Shown: one piece after another, positions 40,356 to 51,512 of the stretch
Layout of the letters: each line of letters begins with the position of its first letter
Position numbering within the stretch: position 1 is the first letter of the stretch
Origin: Coccinella septempunctata
Taxonomy: Eukaryota > Arthropoda > Insecta > Coleoptera > Coccinellidae
NCBI RefSeq assembly: GCF_907165205.1
Contig: NC_058193.1
Location: forward strand, 14,087,521-14,151,520
Direction of reading: 5' to 3'
DNA length: 64,000 nucleotides
Program-made: the position numbers and the translations under genes
Notes under the pieces: generated by a model
The model's input: the letters and a program-made list of their open reading frames with translations, nothing else
Told to the model about the DNA's origin: nothing
Databases searched by the model: none

Positions 40356-43213
40356 GTGATCGCCAGCGCGACTATTGGCAAAAACATGAACTACCCTATT
40401 GGTATATATTTTAGGGGACAAAAAATCTATGGTCTCAAAGCAGCGATCGTTCTCCTTCCCTCTACTCTTCATAATATAGATAATCTTACGCCAACGAATA
40501 CAAAAAAGTCAAAAACGTCAGTATGGAGACAATTTCAAGAGTATTGTGCCGAAAGAAATCACTTATTAGAACGAGAAACTTCGGTGGAAAAAATTGCCTT
40601 CATTCCAAAGGACTGGGCAAGCAACATTCTCAAGAAGGATGGATCCTTTTATAAAGAGAGTGTGTTGAAAACAATGTGAACGTGACATCAAAACTTGTTC
40701 AGGAAAAATATTGCGAAGATTTCGGCATTGCAATAAATCCATTTAATTATGAAAGATTTAAATCGGCTGGGAGTGCACGAGATGCTTCGCGCAAAATATA
40801 ACAAATGGGCCCGGAAAAGAAAAAAGAAAGCTCATCGGCTTTTACTTACAAAGAATTGCTGCAAATTTTGAAGCTTTACGATGAAAACAAGCCGGAGGGT
40901 CTACAGAAAAAATTTTTTCATCTCATATCTTATGAGCTAGCATTTCGAGGAGGGGAGGCAGCCAACTGTTTGACGGAATTTTTTCAAGAAGGGAAGTTTA
41001 ATGATGGTACTAGCACAAATAGAATAGAATATAATCCAGTGTTTTCAAAAACCTGCCAAGGAGGAAGCCGCAGATTAACAGACAGTAAATGGTTAATCAG
41101 AAACACTACTAATGAAGACAACTGCGGTCAAATTAACCGTTTCTTATTTAATTTTTCTTATCAAAGCTTTTTTTCTTTAAGATTATACAAAAAACTTTTG
41201 TCAAAACGAGGATCTAACGTGAAGACGAACCGTCTGTTTCTTACACCGAATCGAGAATGGCAAAATAATAATAGTACGAGATCCCGCTGCAAAATAACTA
41301 CGTTCACTGCGTACAGAGACAAACACACATTTTTACATACATTTATGGATAAGAGAATACACTGATAACACCGCAGTCTGTCAATAGTGGCCGCAAGTAA
41401 TTTTAATTAAATTAATGTTAATCAATATTCCAAGAGAAATTTCGTTCACTCCGTTTTGAAATAAAATATCATCCACATCATATCAATGCATGTAAAGAAT
41501 ACTAAAATCCATAGCTGCCGTTGCACACTCGACCGCAACTACCTCGCAGCCAGGTGTAAGCAGGTAACATTTAGATATATTTCTACGTTCATGACGTACA
41601 CGGATGTTTTTGATATCAAATTAAAGCTAATTTTTTTTCGAATAGGATGATGTATGGCTGCCTGTGAAAAAATGGCCGCAAGTTAGGTCTGCCATCTGTT
41701 AAAATAGCGAGATATCTGAAATAAAGTGGAAGAGATGGCGCGCAACGCCATTTTTTAGATGAGGATGGTTGATGCCAGCCGACTTAACATTTACAAAATT
41801 ATAATTACGTAATTAATATTAAGAAAAAAACTTAAAGTATTAAGAGATTTATTTAATAATAAAAAATTATTTATTCATCAAGTACAAATGTTTTTTCGTG
41901 TTTCTTCAAAATCAGTCTCTTGAATCAAGTTATATTTTATATCAGTGTATTACATTTTCTAGTCCAAGTCCGATTCCTCACTGCTTTCACAATCGCAGTT
42001 GTCACTATCGTCGTCGCAATCAGAGTTTTTTCATCATCTGAAAATGTGTTAATACATTTTCAACTTGTATCGGAGTTGAACTTCCCAGAAATCATGTTGG
42101 TTTCAGGCCACCATCCAGAAGAAGCCATTTATTCCCGCACTAAACTTTAAACAGTGGTACTTAGTAGCATTGAGCAATATCGAATTGACGAAAATCTCGT
42201 GGCGATAAGCGCTGCCGAAAGTGCAATCTGGTTGTTTCCCAGTGCGAAACTAAACCATAACATGTGTGAGAGATCCCATAATATCAGTAGATATAATTCG
42301 GAACATCGGGTAAGAACCCTATGGTGCGAAATGAGTCTAACTCTCTCTTACTTTATTTCGGATATCTCGCTATTTCAACAGATGGCAGACCTAACTTGCG
42401 GTTTTTTTTCACAGGCAGCCATACATCATCCTATTCGAAAAAAATTAGCTTTAATTTGATATCAGAAACATCCGTGTACGTCATGAACGTAGAAATACAT
42501 CGAAATGTTACCTGCTTACACCTGGCTGCGAGGTAGTTGCGGCCGAGTGTGCAACGGCAGCTATGGATTTCAGTATTCTTTACATGCATTGTTATGATGT
42601 GGATGATATTTTATTTCAAAACGGAATGAACGAAATTTCTCTTGGAATATTGATTAATATTAATTTAATTAAAATTACTTGCGGCCACTTTTGACAGGCT
42701 GGGGTGTTATTAGTGTATTCTCCTATCCATAAACGTATGTGGAAATGTGTGTTTGTCTATGTACGTAATGAACGTCTTAATACTGCAGTGGGATCTTAGA
42801 CTGTAATATATGGTTCAAGAATATCCCAGTTGGCAGAAACGAGATCGCAAAATGGCCAAATCTGTCTGTCCAAAAAGCAGGTCTCGATAGCGAAAAGTTT
42901 AAAATTTACAAACCATTCTCACCGAGCAACTGCCGTGAGCCATATTTCCAAAGTTGCGGTAAACGAAAACCAGCTAACGAAAATAACGGGATATGGAAAT
43001 GTCAGTTCGATAAAACCTTATTTACAATTCGATAAAGAGTTTCACGAGGAAATAATAAGGAAAATGAGAAAGAGTAAAAACAACGAGTTTTGTGTTTCTT
43101 CAGTTTCAACTTCTGCTTCAAGTAACGTTGTTTCTGACCAAAAACAAACTTCGACTGGTTCAATCATAAATTTCAATAATTGCGTTTTTAATTGTGAAAA
43201 TTTCAATAACTAG
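40356..43213 (+). pseudogene. Crypton-like tyrosine recombinase gene, split by an insertion
   Basis: Block 1 (40356-41290) reads 'KTSVWRQFQEYCAERNHLLE', 'FIPKDWASNILKKDGSFYK', a break at 40680, 'SAFTYKELLQILKLY', 'YELAFRGGEAANCL' (first catalytic Arg) and 'NRLFLTPNREW'. Block 2 (42800-43213) reads 'NIPVGRNEIAKW', then in another frame 'TNHSHRATAVSHISK' (His-x-x-Arg box) and 'ITGYGNVSSIKPYLQF' with the candidate nucleophile Tyr. The order Arg ... His-x-x-Arg ... Tyr is that of tyrosine recombinases, and the wording matches Crypton/DUF3504-type proteins, which move by site-specific recombination. A 1.5 kb long-TIR element separates the blocks. There are also two frameshifts and a stop at about 40799, so it is dead. 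Confidence 0.7.
41283..42797. mobile_element. Long-TIR element (~460-bp arms) inside the Crypton-like gene
   Basis: Left arm 41283-41745 and right arm 42335-42797 are inverted copies, for example AATAGTGGCCGCAAGTAATT / AATTACTTGCGGCCACTTTT and TATGGATTTCAGTATTCTTT / AAAGAATACTAAAATCCATA. The ends begin near GATCCCGCTGCA / TGCAGTGGGATC. The 590-bp middle encodes on the minus strand a short acidic tail ending 'CESSEESDLD' and a stop (about 41961). No target duplication could be fixed with confidence, so the family stays open. Confidence 0.75.
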
Positions 43214-43689
43214 GTTCAACAGTTTTCATGTTACTTCAATAAGTAATAAACGTTTATAATTACTTCTGCATTTATTATAAAGGACCTGATAATTTTGAAA
43301 GTCCAAATTATCGATAATTTGCACTAATGCAAAATTATCGCCTAATTGTATGCTCATTGGCTAAAACAACAATCAAAAATTAGTCGGAACATTGTTGTCT
43401 GTCAAATTTGCCAGATGAATAAAATTTTCTCCTAAATTCAATTGACGATTTAGAAATACAATTTTATAATTTTCATACTTCCAAATGAATGCTTCTTCTC
43501 ATCTGTAGAACTTGTTGAGCTAAATCATATTCATGTCTCTTGAGATTTCAGTATGAGGAATACCTATATCATAACATGGAATTGAAATATTTCAAATAGA
43601 AATTTTACAACTTCTACATAAGCTTCACTTATCAAGATGTTTAGTTTCTACCTCCTTCACAAACTTAGTATATGCTACCTCAACATTAT
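43214..43689. other. No gene recognised
   Basis: AT-rich; probably the 3' flank of the Crypton-like element. Confidence 0.5.
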
Positions 43690-45005
43690 TAACTAGGTTT
43701 ACTTCATGAACAACATGGCTATTTGCAAGGTAGATCTACTAATTCTGCCATTGTTCAGTTTATAACGGCAATATTGGAGTATTTAGAAAACAAAAATTTG
43801 GCTTTGGGACTTTTTATTGATCTCACCAAAGCTTACGACTGTGTGAATCATGATGTTTTACTATAGAAACTGAATAGTTACGGAGTAAGAGGAAACGCCA
43901 ACGAATGGATTCGTTCCTACTTATCTAATAGGCAGCAACAAGTTATTGTTAATGGAGCTAAATCCAATATACAATTTGTAGAAACTGGTATCGCACAGGG
44001 CAGCATCGCAGGACCGATTCTGTTCATAATTTATATTAATGATCTCCCATTAACATTAAATAATTTCTTCATCACAAACTATGTTGGATGATACCAACTT
44101 GTTAATTTCAGGTACCAACTCAACAGAAATAAGTAATTGAGGAAACACAACAATGTTTTTTGGAAGCTATTAAGTGGTTTTCCATGAATAAATTAGTAAT
44201 AAACCAATCAAAAACGAATGTAATGTTGTTTCGTACTCAACAAATACAAGTTTCTACTAGCAACTCTATTACTCTCCAAAATAAGTCTGTTAAACCTGTG
44301 TCATGTACTAAGTTTCTGCGATTACAGATTGACGAGTTCTTAAAATGGGATATACACATAAATAAAGTTTGTTTGAAACTGTCCAGTGTTGGCTTTAGAA
44401 TAAAAATAGTTTCTAAATATATGAATACTGATACTATTGAAATCTTATATCATGCAAATTGTGAATCAGTAATGAGATTTGGTATTATTTTTTGGGGGGG
44501 GAATTCTAAGATCCAGGCAGTCTTTGTAGCACAAAAAAGAATTATAAGCACCATATGTCAAATGAGCTTCAGAGAATCTTGCAGAAGCAAATTTAGGAAT
44601 TTAGACATAATGCCTGTATATGCATTATATATTTATGAATGTTTGTTATTTGTGTTCAAGAATAGAGAGATGTTCGATAATGGAGAAAGACATAATTATT
44701 GTACCAGAACTGAAGACCTGCTATATCCACACCATAGGTTAACTTTGAGTGAAAAAGGTCCATATTACATGTGTATCAAAGTTTTCAATAAATTACCTAA
44801 CCATATCAAATCCTGTAAAAATCTTTCTAGATTTAAAAAGGATGTAAAAGATATGTTGATTACGCTAGAACCTTATAGCTTAGGGGATAATCCCCTAAGC
44901 TATAAGGTTAAATAGGGGAATTTAAATTGGTTTTTTGTTGACGTCATTTCATTTCTTATGTAGTTTATGTAAAATTTTAAATAAAGAAGATTATCTATTT
45001 ATCCT
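43690..45005 (+). pseudogene. LINE-C, 5'-truncated RT and C-terminal region
   Basis: The plus strand reads 'EQHGYLQGRSTNSAIVQF', 'LFIDLTKAYDCVNHDVLL' (first catalytic Asp), a stop, 'IAQGSIAGPILFIIYIND'. A one-base insertion at about 44086 lies exactly in the YVDD catalytic centre (TATGTTGGATGATACC). From 44160 the frame is open: 'FSMNKLVINQSKTNVMLF', 'FLRLQIDEFLKWDIHINK' and 'YPHHRLTLSEKGPYYMC', ending at 44915. It resembles LINE-A along its whole length but is a different copy. The endonuclease and ORF1 are missing. The 3' tail with AATAAAG lies at about 44980. Confidence 0.8.
44869..44909. repeat. 41-bp near-perfect palindrome at the LINE-C ORF end
   Basis: AACCTTATAGCTTAGGGGA and its exact reverse complement, separated by TAA. 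Confidence 0.9.
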
Positions 45006-45319
45006 AAAGAATCTGTGAAATAATAGATGTTTGTGTCTAGGTACAGTGGATCACCAATATCATCGCTTGATTTTATTCCACAATTCATTCCTTTTAAATG
45101 AAGTATTTCCAAAAAATGTTTATTTTTCTTTACGAAACTTAATCAGTCAATTCACCTCCGATAATTCCGATAAATATCTCGATTTACTAGAAAAACTCTG
45201 TTAGGCCGTACAAATCTCGAAAAGAGTACTGACGAATGTCAAAGTTTGTTTACATTTCGCAGCGCCCTCAACGGTAATTGGATTCGCGAATAATAGTTGA
45301 TAACGGGACTGAAGAAGAA
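45006..45319. other. No gene recognised
   Basis: Intervening AT-rich DNA between LINE-C and the PLE relic. Confidence 0.5.
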
Positions 45320-45605
45320 GAAATAAAAGACTAGAAATTCGCCGACGTTTCGTATGTATTTTCAGACATTCTTGGGGCTCATTTTAGAGTCATTCTAAGT
45401 TGAAATCATTCCACTTAAACATCGTTTTTTATAATTCACGTCTCTGTCTAATATGGAGACATCACTAAAACTGAAATTTTGTCCACTGTCAAAATAGTGA
45501 CGAGCTAAAGCCGTCATATCAGTGGCACTCCTGTTATTCTCTGCGCAGTCATATTTATATTGGTTCACTCTGCTTGACAGGTATTGCATCACAGTCTGAA
45601 CGAGG
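45320..45605 (-). pseudogene. Penelope-like element GIY-YIG tail relic
   Basis: The minus strand reads 'MQYLSSRVNQYKYDCAENNR', 'TALARHYFDSGQNFSFSDVS' and 'ILDRDVNYKKRCLSGMI', the second half of a PLE GIY-YIG domain (conserved RxxQY/H, Cys, His and the 'ILD/EKE' stretch). The GIY-YIG residues themselves are cut off at about 45600. Downstream on the minus strand is TACGAAACGTCGGCGAATTT, a typical PLE tail. A different copy from the PLE at 49.47-54.60 kb. Confidence 0.65.
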
Positions 45606-46115
45606 AATTGAGTATGAGATTAGAAGATTGAGTAAGAGATTAAAACATTGAAGTTTAGGGACAGGATCCTTCAGTCTCGAGAACAAAGAATTAACAGCAT
45701 AGATCAACTAATTCCTCTAGCCAACGTACGTACCGAAGCCTGGTCGCGCTGACACCAGCGCCTCTTGTGTTTGTATGCTGAACTAATCGTAATTTGGCAG
45801 GAATTCAAATCATTGTCGACGAGATTGACAATATTTATTGGGCTATTTCCATCATTTTGGATTATTCTCTCTAGAGAATAATCCTAATGATAGAATTAGC
45901 CCGACAAATTCTTCTAGAATTCATACAAAACGTATTTTGGGTGAAGAAATAGAGCATATTCAATATAATAAAAGATTTATTTACCAGAATGACACAATAT
46001 ACAGGAATATGTATTATGAAAAAAAAGTGAAATAATTATGAAAATGAATTCAGTGTTGCATATAACATGGACAAACAAATTGTCTATCTATAGCAATTAA
46101 AATTTTGTTTATTAT
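45606..46115. other. No gene recognised
   Basis: A 65-codon frame (45838-46035) has no motif. AT-rich. Confidence 0.5.
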
Positions 46116-46663
46116 TGTTAACGCCGAAAATGGATTTCTTCGAATTTCACGTTTTCATCCTTCTAATTTGTCTGATATGTCTACAGATGTCGTGATATAT
46201 ACGTTATTTGAATTCTTCTCGATATCGCGACATGTGTTGAGCTGAATGAAAAAGAATCAGAATAATATAGATTGCTACCGAATTTTCTTGATTAATTATT
46301 GCGTGATTTTCAAAGTTATTGTTCTGCCGTTCCTTTTCAAATTACTCAGTTTCCGAGTACTTTACGACTTTTAGTGCGCTTCTGATAGTGTTTTGATTCC
46401 ATTTCTTGAGAAAAAAACTGAAAAAAGAATCATCAATAACCCCATTCAGATAGGAAATTCGGGCCCCTCTCTGTACAAGGATCTGTTTGCGAGAATCTTG
46501 TCCTCTGGCCAGCTGGATTTCGGAGAATTGCGGGTTTTCCAAGCAACAGCCCCAACCTCTCAAGGTGAGATTTTTTCTTATTTATTGATGGTTCTCTAAA
46601 TTATTATTCTAAATTCAGCCTCCGAACCAGCGGAAAAATATACAGTCCGCTCAATTCTTTACA
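46116..46663 (+). repeat. BEL2 5' LTR
   Basis: 548 bp, TG...CA; only its first ~240 bp have a partner at 57111-57347. Confidence 0.85.
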
Positions 46664-46681
46664 TGGTCCTATCGAGCCGAA
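46664..46681 (+). promoter_or_regulatory. BEL2 primer-binding site
   Basis: TGGTCCTATCGAGCCGAA immediately after the LTR; it differs from the BEL1 site by one inserted base and one substitution. Confidence 0.65.
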
Positions 46682-46863
46682 TTTTGTAATTTAGAATATT
46701 CAAATTCAGCTTCGATTTATTGTACAAAGCATCCTTCATTTTGAATTCCCTTGCGACTTTGCCGGTGTATAAATAATTTCCTTTTGAAAGGGAAAACTTT
46801 CATTTGACGTTGCCGGATTTAACTTTTCTTCCGTCAATTTTCGGAAATTTCAGTTCATTTACA

Positions 46864-48090
46864 ATGCCTTCGAAAGCTAAACCGGAATCGATTGATCCTG
46901 AACTGATGAAAGTTCACAGTTAACTTTTGTCACAGAGGGATAATATTTTCGCGACCTTTGCATCTATTTTTAATAGGTGTAAAACATATCTTTCTGATAA
47001 TCTTGCTAAAGTTGTCTACTTTGTCAACTTCCTAAAAATTCTGATAAATTTGAAGAAGTTCAAAATGAAATAGAGGCACTCAACGAGAATATGCCTCAGA
47101 AAGATAAAATCGAGATCTCTCAAGTACAAGCTTTCTTTGAGGAGATACTAGCCTCCATTCATAGTACACAGTGTTATTTAGCGAAACAAAATGCAGTTTT
47201 GACCACATCTGATACCACCCCTAGCACTACACCAGTTACCACAGATGCTTCCGACTATTGCACTTTCTTCATTCGATGGTAAAATAGATAATTGGGTAGA
47301 ATTCATTACCATTAAACTCATTGGTTCATGAAAACTCCATGATAGACAAAACACAAAAATTTCAATATTTGAAAACCACACTCAAGGGTGTAGCTCTAGC
47401 TGTTATCAGTGGTCTTCAGTTGATTCCTGATAACTACGATATAGCGTATGATGCTTCAGTTCAGCGTTACCAAATTCCTAGACGCCTTGCTTCTGGTTTT
47501 TTTTCGAAATTACTGCAATTCAAGTCTCTCTCTCATCCTTCACTGTCATCGCTCAAAGATTTTTTACATAAACATGAAAGAGCCATGAATTCAATAAGAT
47601 CTTTAAAAATTCCTGATCTTGCAGATTTCCTGTTATTTTCTTTGGCTTTGAAGAACTTATATTCGAACACCAAACGTGCCTTTGAAAATAAGTTGCCATC
47701 AAAAGGCATTCCCATTTATAAACAATTAATTCGTAACGCAGCAAATTCGTATAATGGAACTTTCCAAAACCGCTGATAGCAATATTCCGAGACCAAGACC
47801 GCACGGCTCAAACGTTCTTTTGGTGAACTCTACAGATTCTTCTCCTTCTGATGGTGGAACTGTCGCTTGCCCCTTGTGTAAAAGTTCGCATTTTTTGCAT
47901 CAATGTTCACGGTATCAGAATATGATATTGAATGATGAGTATAAATATCTCAGAGATGATTCACGTTGTTTCAACTGTTTAGGTTGACATCGTAGAGAAA
48001 ACTGTAATTCTCGTTCTGTATGCCGCCACTGTAAAACAAATAGACATCATACCTCTCTACACCCCTCTTCTGTTACTGCGTCTCCCTCCT
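46864..48090 (+). pseudogene. gag: BEL2 gag
   Basis: ATG 46864 opens 'MPSKAKPESIDPELMKVHS' and hits a stop 19 codons on. Decayed frames follow, then an open stretch 47321-47776 with DUF1759-type words 'TQKFQYLKTTLKGVALAVIS', 'YQIPRRLASGFFSKLLQF' and 'LADFLLFSLALKNL'. A stop at 47774 precedes the zinc-binding array 'CPLCKSSHFLHQC', 'CFNCLG' (stop) 'HRRENC' and 'CRHCKTNRHHTSLHP'. The layout equals BEL1 gag but with multiple stops and shifts, so it is older. Confidence 0.8.
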
Positions 48091-48178
48091 CTACCCAAAA
48101 TTCACTCAATGTAACCTGCCCCCGAGCCTGCCCCCCCCTCATGGTCGTGACTCATCTGAAGCTGAAACCATTCAGTCT

Positions 48179-48666
48179 GTGTCATGCATCGCATCTTCTG
48201 GTAGTTCACCAATATTTGGGTCCGTTGATGTTTCGTTACATTCACGGCATTCCTCTCGGATGGTCAAGGGCCATGCTGTCGTTCTTGATAACATTTCGCA
48301 TCCGCTTCCTCCTTCGGAACTCCCTCTGGAAGTGCGTTCCAAATTTGCGAATTTGCAGCTGGCGGATGATGATTTCGACTTAACTTCTCCAGTAGATTTT
48401 CTGATTGGAGCCGATTTGGTCCCTCAACTTTTGATTAATGGTATTCAGTCTATTCCTGGTAACCCACCTACGGTCAACATTATCTTCGGATGGGTTCTGG
48501 TTGGTCCCACGTCTTCTCAAACTTCAGAATCTATTGCCACCTCTTTCCATGTACATTGTGACATCAGTTCAGCCCTCCAAAAGTTTTGGGAAACAGAGGA
48601 AGTCTCACCTAGTTCCCCGCTCGATCCACAGGACGAGTTGGTGGAAGAGCATTTTCTACTAAGAAA
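48179..48666 (+). pseudogene. BEL2 DUF1758 region (protease active site missing)
   Basis: The frame reads 'SRMVKGHAVVLDNISHPLPP', 'FLIGADLVPQLLINGI', 'VNIIFGWVLVGPTSS' and 'SALQKFWETEEVS', the stretch between protease and RT in Pao/BEL pol. The catalytic DSG expected about 30-40 residues upstream is not present, so a deletion probably removed it. The frame runs into the RT by a frameshift at about 48667. Confidence 0.75.
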
Positions 48667-49466
48667 ATGCTCTCATGGGTACTAACCCATGGGCGTTACA
48701 TCGTAGCACTTCCTTTCAAACCAAATGCACCTTCCCTCGGATCAAATTGCTCTAGATCACACGCTTCATTCAAACGTCTTGAACAGAGACTCTTAAAGCA
48801 ACCAGAAAATTTCAACATGTATCAAAATTTCATGACAGAATATCGTAATCTTGGTCACATGTCTATAACATCCTCTACATCCTCATACATAATTCCCCAT
48901 CACGCTGTCATGAAAGAGACAAGTTCCACAACAAAATTGAGAGTGGTATTCGATGCTTCAGATCCAGACGCGACAGGCATTTCTTTGAATGAGCGTCCTC
49001 TGAAAGGTCCAAAATTGCAATCTGACATACAAGACATTATTGCTGAATTTCGCTTGCAGGAAATTGCTTTATGTGCCGACATACAAAAAATGTATCGTCA
49101 GACCCTTACTGTTCCAGAACATAGACGATTCCAACATATTTATTGGCGTCCTCCTGGTTCAGATACAATCGCAGAGTTTGAACTGAACACCTACGGATTG
49201 ACTCCTTCAGCGTATTTGGCACAACGAGTGCTGAAACAGTTGGTGAAAGATGAAGGTGAATGCTTTCCTCTGGCCTCATATGCTATAACTAACCAAATAT
49301 ATATTGACGACGTGATAAGCGGCGCCAAAGATGTCGAGACTGCCGAATTGTTAAGGAATGAGTTGCGTGAATTGATGAGTAGAGCAGGTTACGAACTCAG
49401 AAAATGGTCAACGAACCACCCCGAATTAATTTCTAGTCTCCCAGAGGATCACAGAGAAAGTCCTAT
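48667..49466 (+). pseudogene. pol: BEL2 reverse transcriptase, part before the PLE
   Basis: Open from 48667: 'GRYIVALPFKPNAPSLGSNC', 'IIPHHAVMKETSSTTKLRVV', 'DASDPDATGISLNERPLKGP', 'ALCADIQKMYRQ' (first catalytic Asp), 'ELNTYGLTPSAYLAQRVL', 'NQIYIDDVISGAKDVET' (YIDD centre) and 'LMSRAGYELRKWSTNHPEL'. Catalytic residues are present. The reading continues at 54604 after the PLE insertion with no frame change when one copy of the 12-bp target duplication is discounted. Confidence 0.88.
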
Positions 49467-49898
49467 CTGGATAAATTGTCTTGGGAGTGGAATAAGTTCG
49501 AATGAGAGACGTTAAGTCATTCCTTCAAGCGACGTTTCGCAACTTTATTGTTGCTTCTTCAAAGCTCTACAAAGAAACATACAGATAAACATACACAAAA
49601 ACAATGAAGAATATAACATCACAATACCTTGGAAGCGGAAAACGTCCGTCAATCCTTCATTCAAACTATGTGAAAATGGCAATTTCATTGGTAAACAATC
49701 GCACAAGTCAACGCACTGCTATATGTCATACGATGATAAAATACACAGATTTGCGTGCTACGCTGTCGTACAGATGTATGGAAACTAGTTTTTGATACTT
49801 GTCGAATAAACTGCAATGACGGGGCGTTCCCACCCCCACAGGCAAACATACACTCAGAAACAAATGTACAATTAAGATCGAGATAAAATTATAAACAT

Positions 49899-50646
49899 CT
49901 AAATTCTGTGTTGGGAAAATAAATTTATGATGTTATGGTATATAGCGCTTAGACCCAAACAATCAGTTCTAAGATTAATGTTTTCGGTCAACTGAATCTG
50001 CACCATCTCCCCCATATTCCGTCTAAACCATTTGGACTCCCTATCCAAAACTGTTGTCTCCTCAAACTTAAAATCGTGTCCAGTACTAAAGTGATGCAGG
50101 GCCAATGCTGTTTTGTTTGTTTTGGCCTGATTGTGATTTTTACAATCATTTGTGTGTTGTCCTATTCTCAACTTCAGATATTGTCTAGTCTGACCTATGT
50201 ATGATGTTCCACACGAACAAGGTATTCTGTAAATCACATTTGACAACATGTCCAACGGTGTAGGATCTTTCAACCGTGTAAACAGGCAATTGGTGGTTTG
50301 TACATTATAATATGCTAACTGGGTGTTGTTATTGAGGGCACCATTGATTGCATGTGAAAGGCCCTGTACAAATGGAAACCTGAAATATCGGCTATCTGAT
50401 GTGGTCCCCTGAACACTTGTACGGCCATGCTGGTTTGTGAAAAACGAGTGTATACACTGGTTGACAAAGCTCTTGGGGTAGTTGTTGTTGCTCAAGGTGG
50501 TCCTTATTCGTCTCAAGTTGGCATCATGATAAGAAACATGACTCAAATTCACCATCCTGTACAGTAGTCCCCTTATTATGCTCATCTTATGGTTGATTGG
50601 GTTATTCGAACGAAAATTCAGTATTCTACCTGAATTTGTTGGCTTG
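49899..50646 (-). pseudogene. PLE: connector and GIY-YIG endonuclease
   Basis: Minus strand, continuing the RT across the solo LTR: 'PTNSGRILNFRSNNPINHKM', 'NLRRIRTTLSNNNYPKSFVN', then 'MLSNVIYRIPCSCGTSYIGQ' with the GIY-YIG-type core, 'TRQYLKLRIGQHTNDCKN' and 'TALALHHFSTGHDFKFEET'. It ends at 49899 with a stop. The Cys pair before YIG and the RxxQH and His positions match PLE nucleases, which cut the target site. This C-terminal part is in one open frame. The upstream extension of the open frame past 50647 is solo-LTR sequence. Confidence 0.85.
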
Positions 50647-51480
50647 TGTGACGAGGCAGATTTTGCCCCGCCACGAAAACGAAATTTCTTCACCTATACT
50701 TGTATAATAAGACCCATCAACCGAAATATTTTCGAAGAAAACCGTTATGTTATCATAGGGGGTCTTTACCGATTGATATTATGTCATTGTTTTCCACCGA
50801 CCAGTCCCATATTTGTAGCGGAAACCGTATATGTCTTTTGTTTTCAGAATTCATATATTTTATAATTATTTCCGTTCAACCGTACATTTTCTGAGTCGAG
50901 AGCGGTCTTTCGACTTCAGTTTTTCCTTCTCTTCAGTTGTTTCTGTTTCTTTCCGAGCCGGCTGATTGACCGAGCAATTTGAGTGCAGCCAATGGGGAAA
51001 TGAGTTACCGATAGTGGGGCAGTTTTCCCGAGGAGTGGTACTTCTTCGAGCCCTGCGCGGAAGGTCAAGAGCGAAGTTAGTGGAGATCGAGCTGCCGAGG
51101 AAAGTGCGTAAGGTGTTATTGCCGTGAGTTGGAAATTACGTCAAGAAGTTTGAAAGTTTAAGGCAAGTCACTTGTAGTATTATTATTCCTTACGTAGTGC
51201 ATACCTGAGGGCTATTTTCCGCTTTCTTTAGTCCGTTGGACTGGCTGAAAATACTTACCTACCATTTTGAACTTGATCTAGTGATCGTAGACTGAGTATA
51301 GTGCCGGCTTCCGCGTCCGTTATCCGACCGCCGTTGGGTCCCAGGAGGACTTGGTGTTCCTACCGTATTTTTGGTGCTTATTTTGTTAATAGATTGCCGA
51401 CTTCCGACCGGTCAAGTTACAGGTTGACAGTTCCTTCCGACCTGCTGTCTGACTGGCAGCCATTTTGAGGACCACAGAGG

Positions 51481-51512
<32 letters not shown>

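Noticed and set aside
45838..46035. 65-codon frame as a small gene
   Set aside because: AT-driven composition, no motif, no regulatory context.
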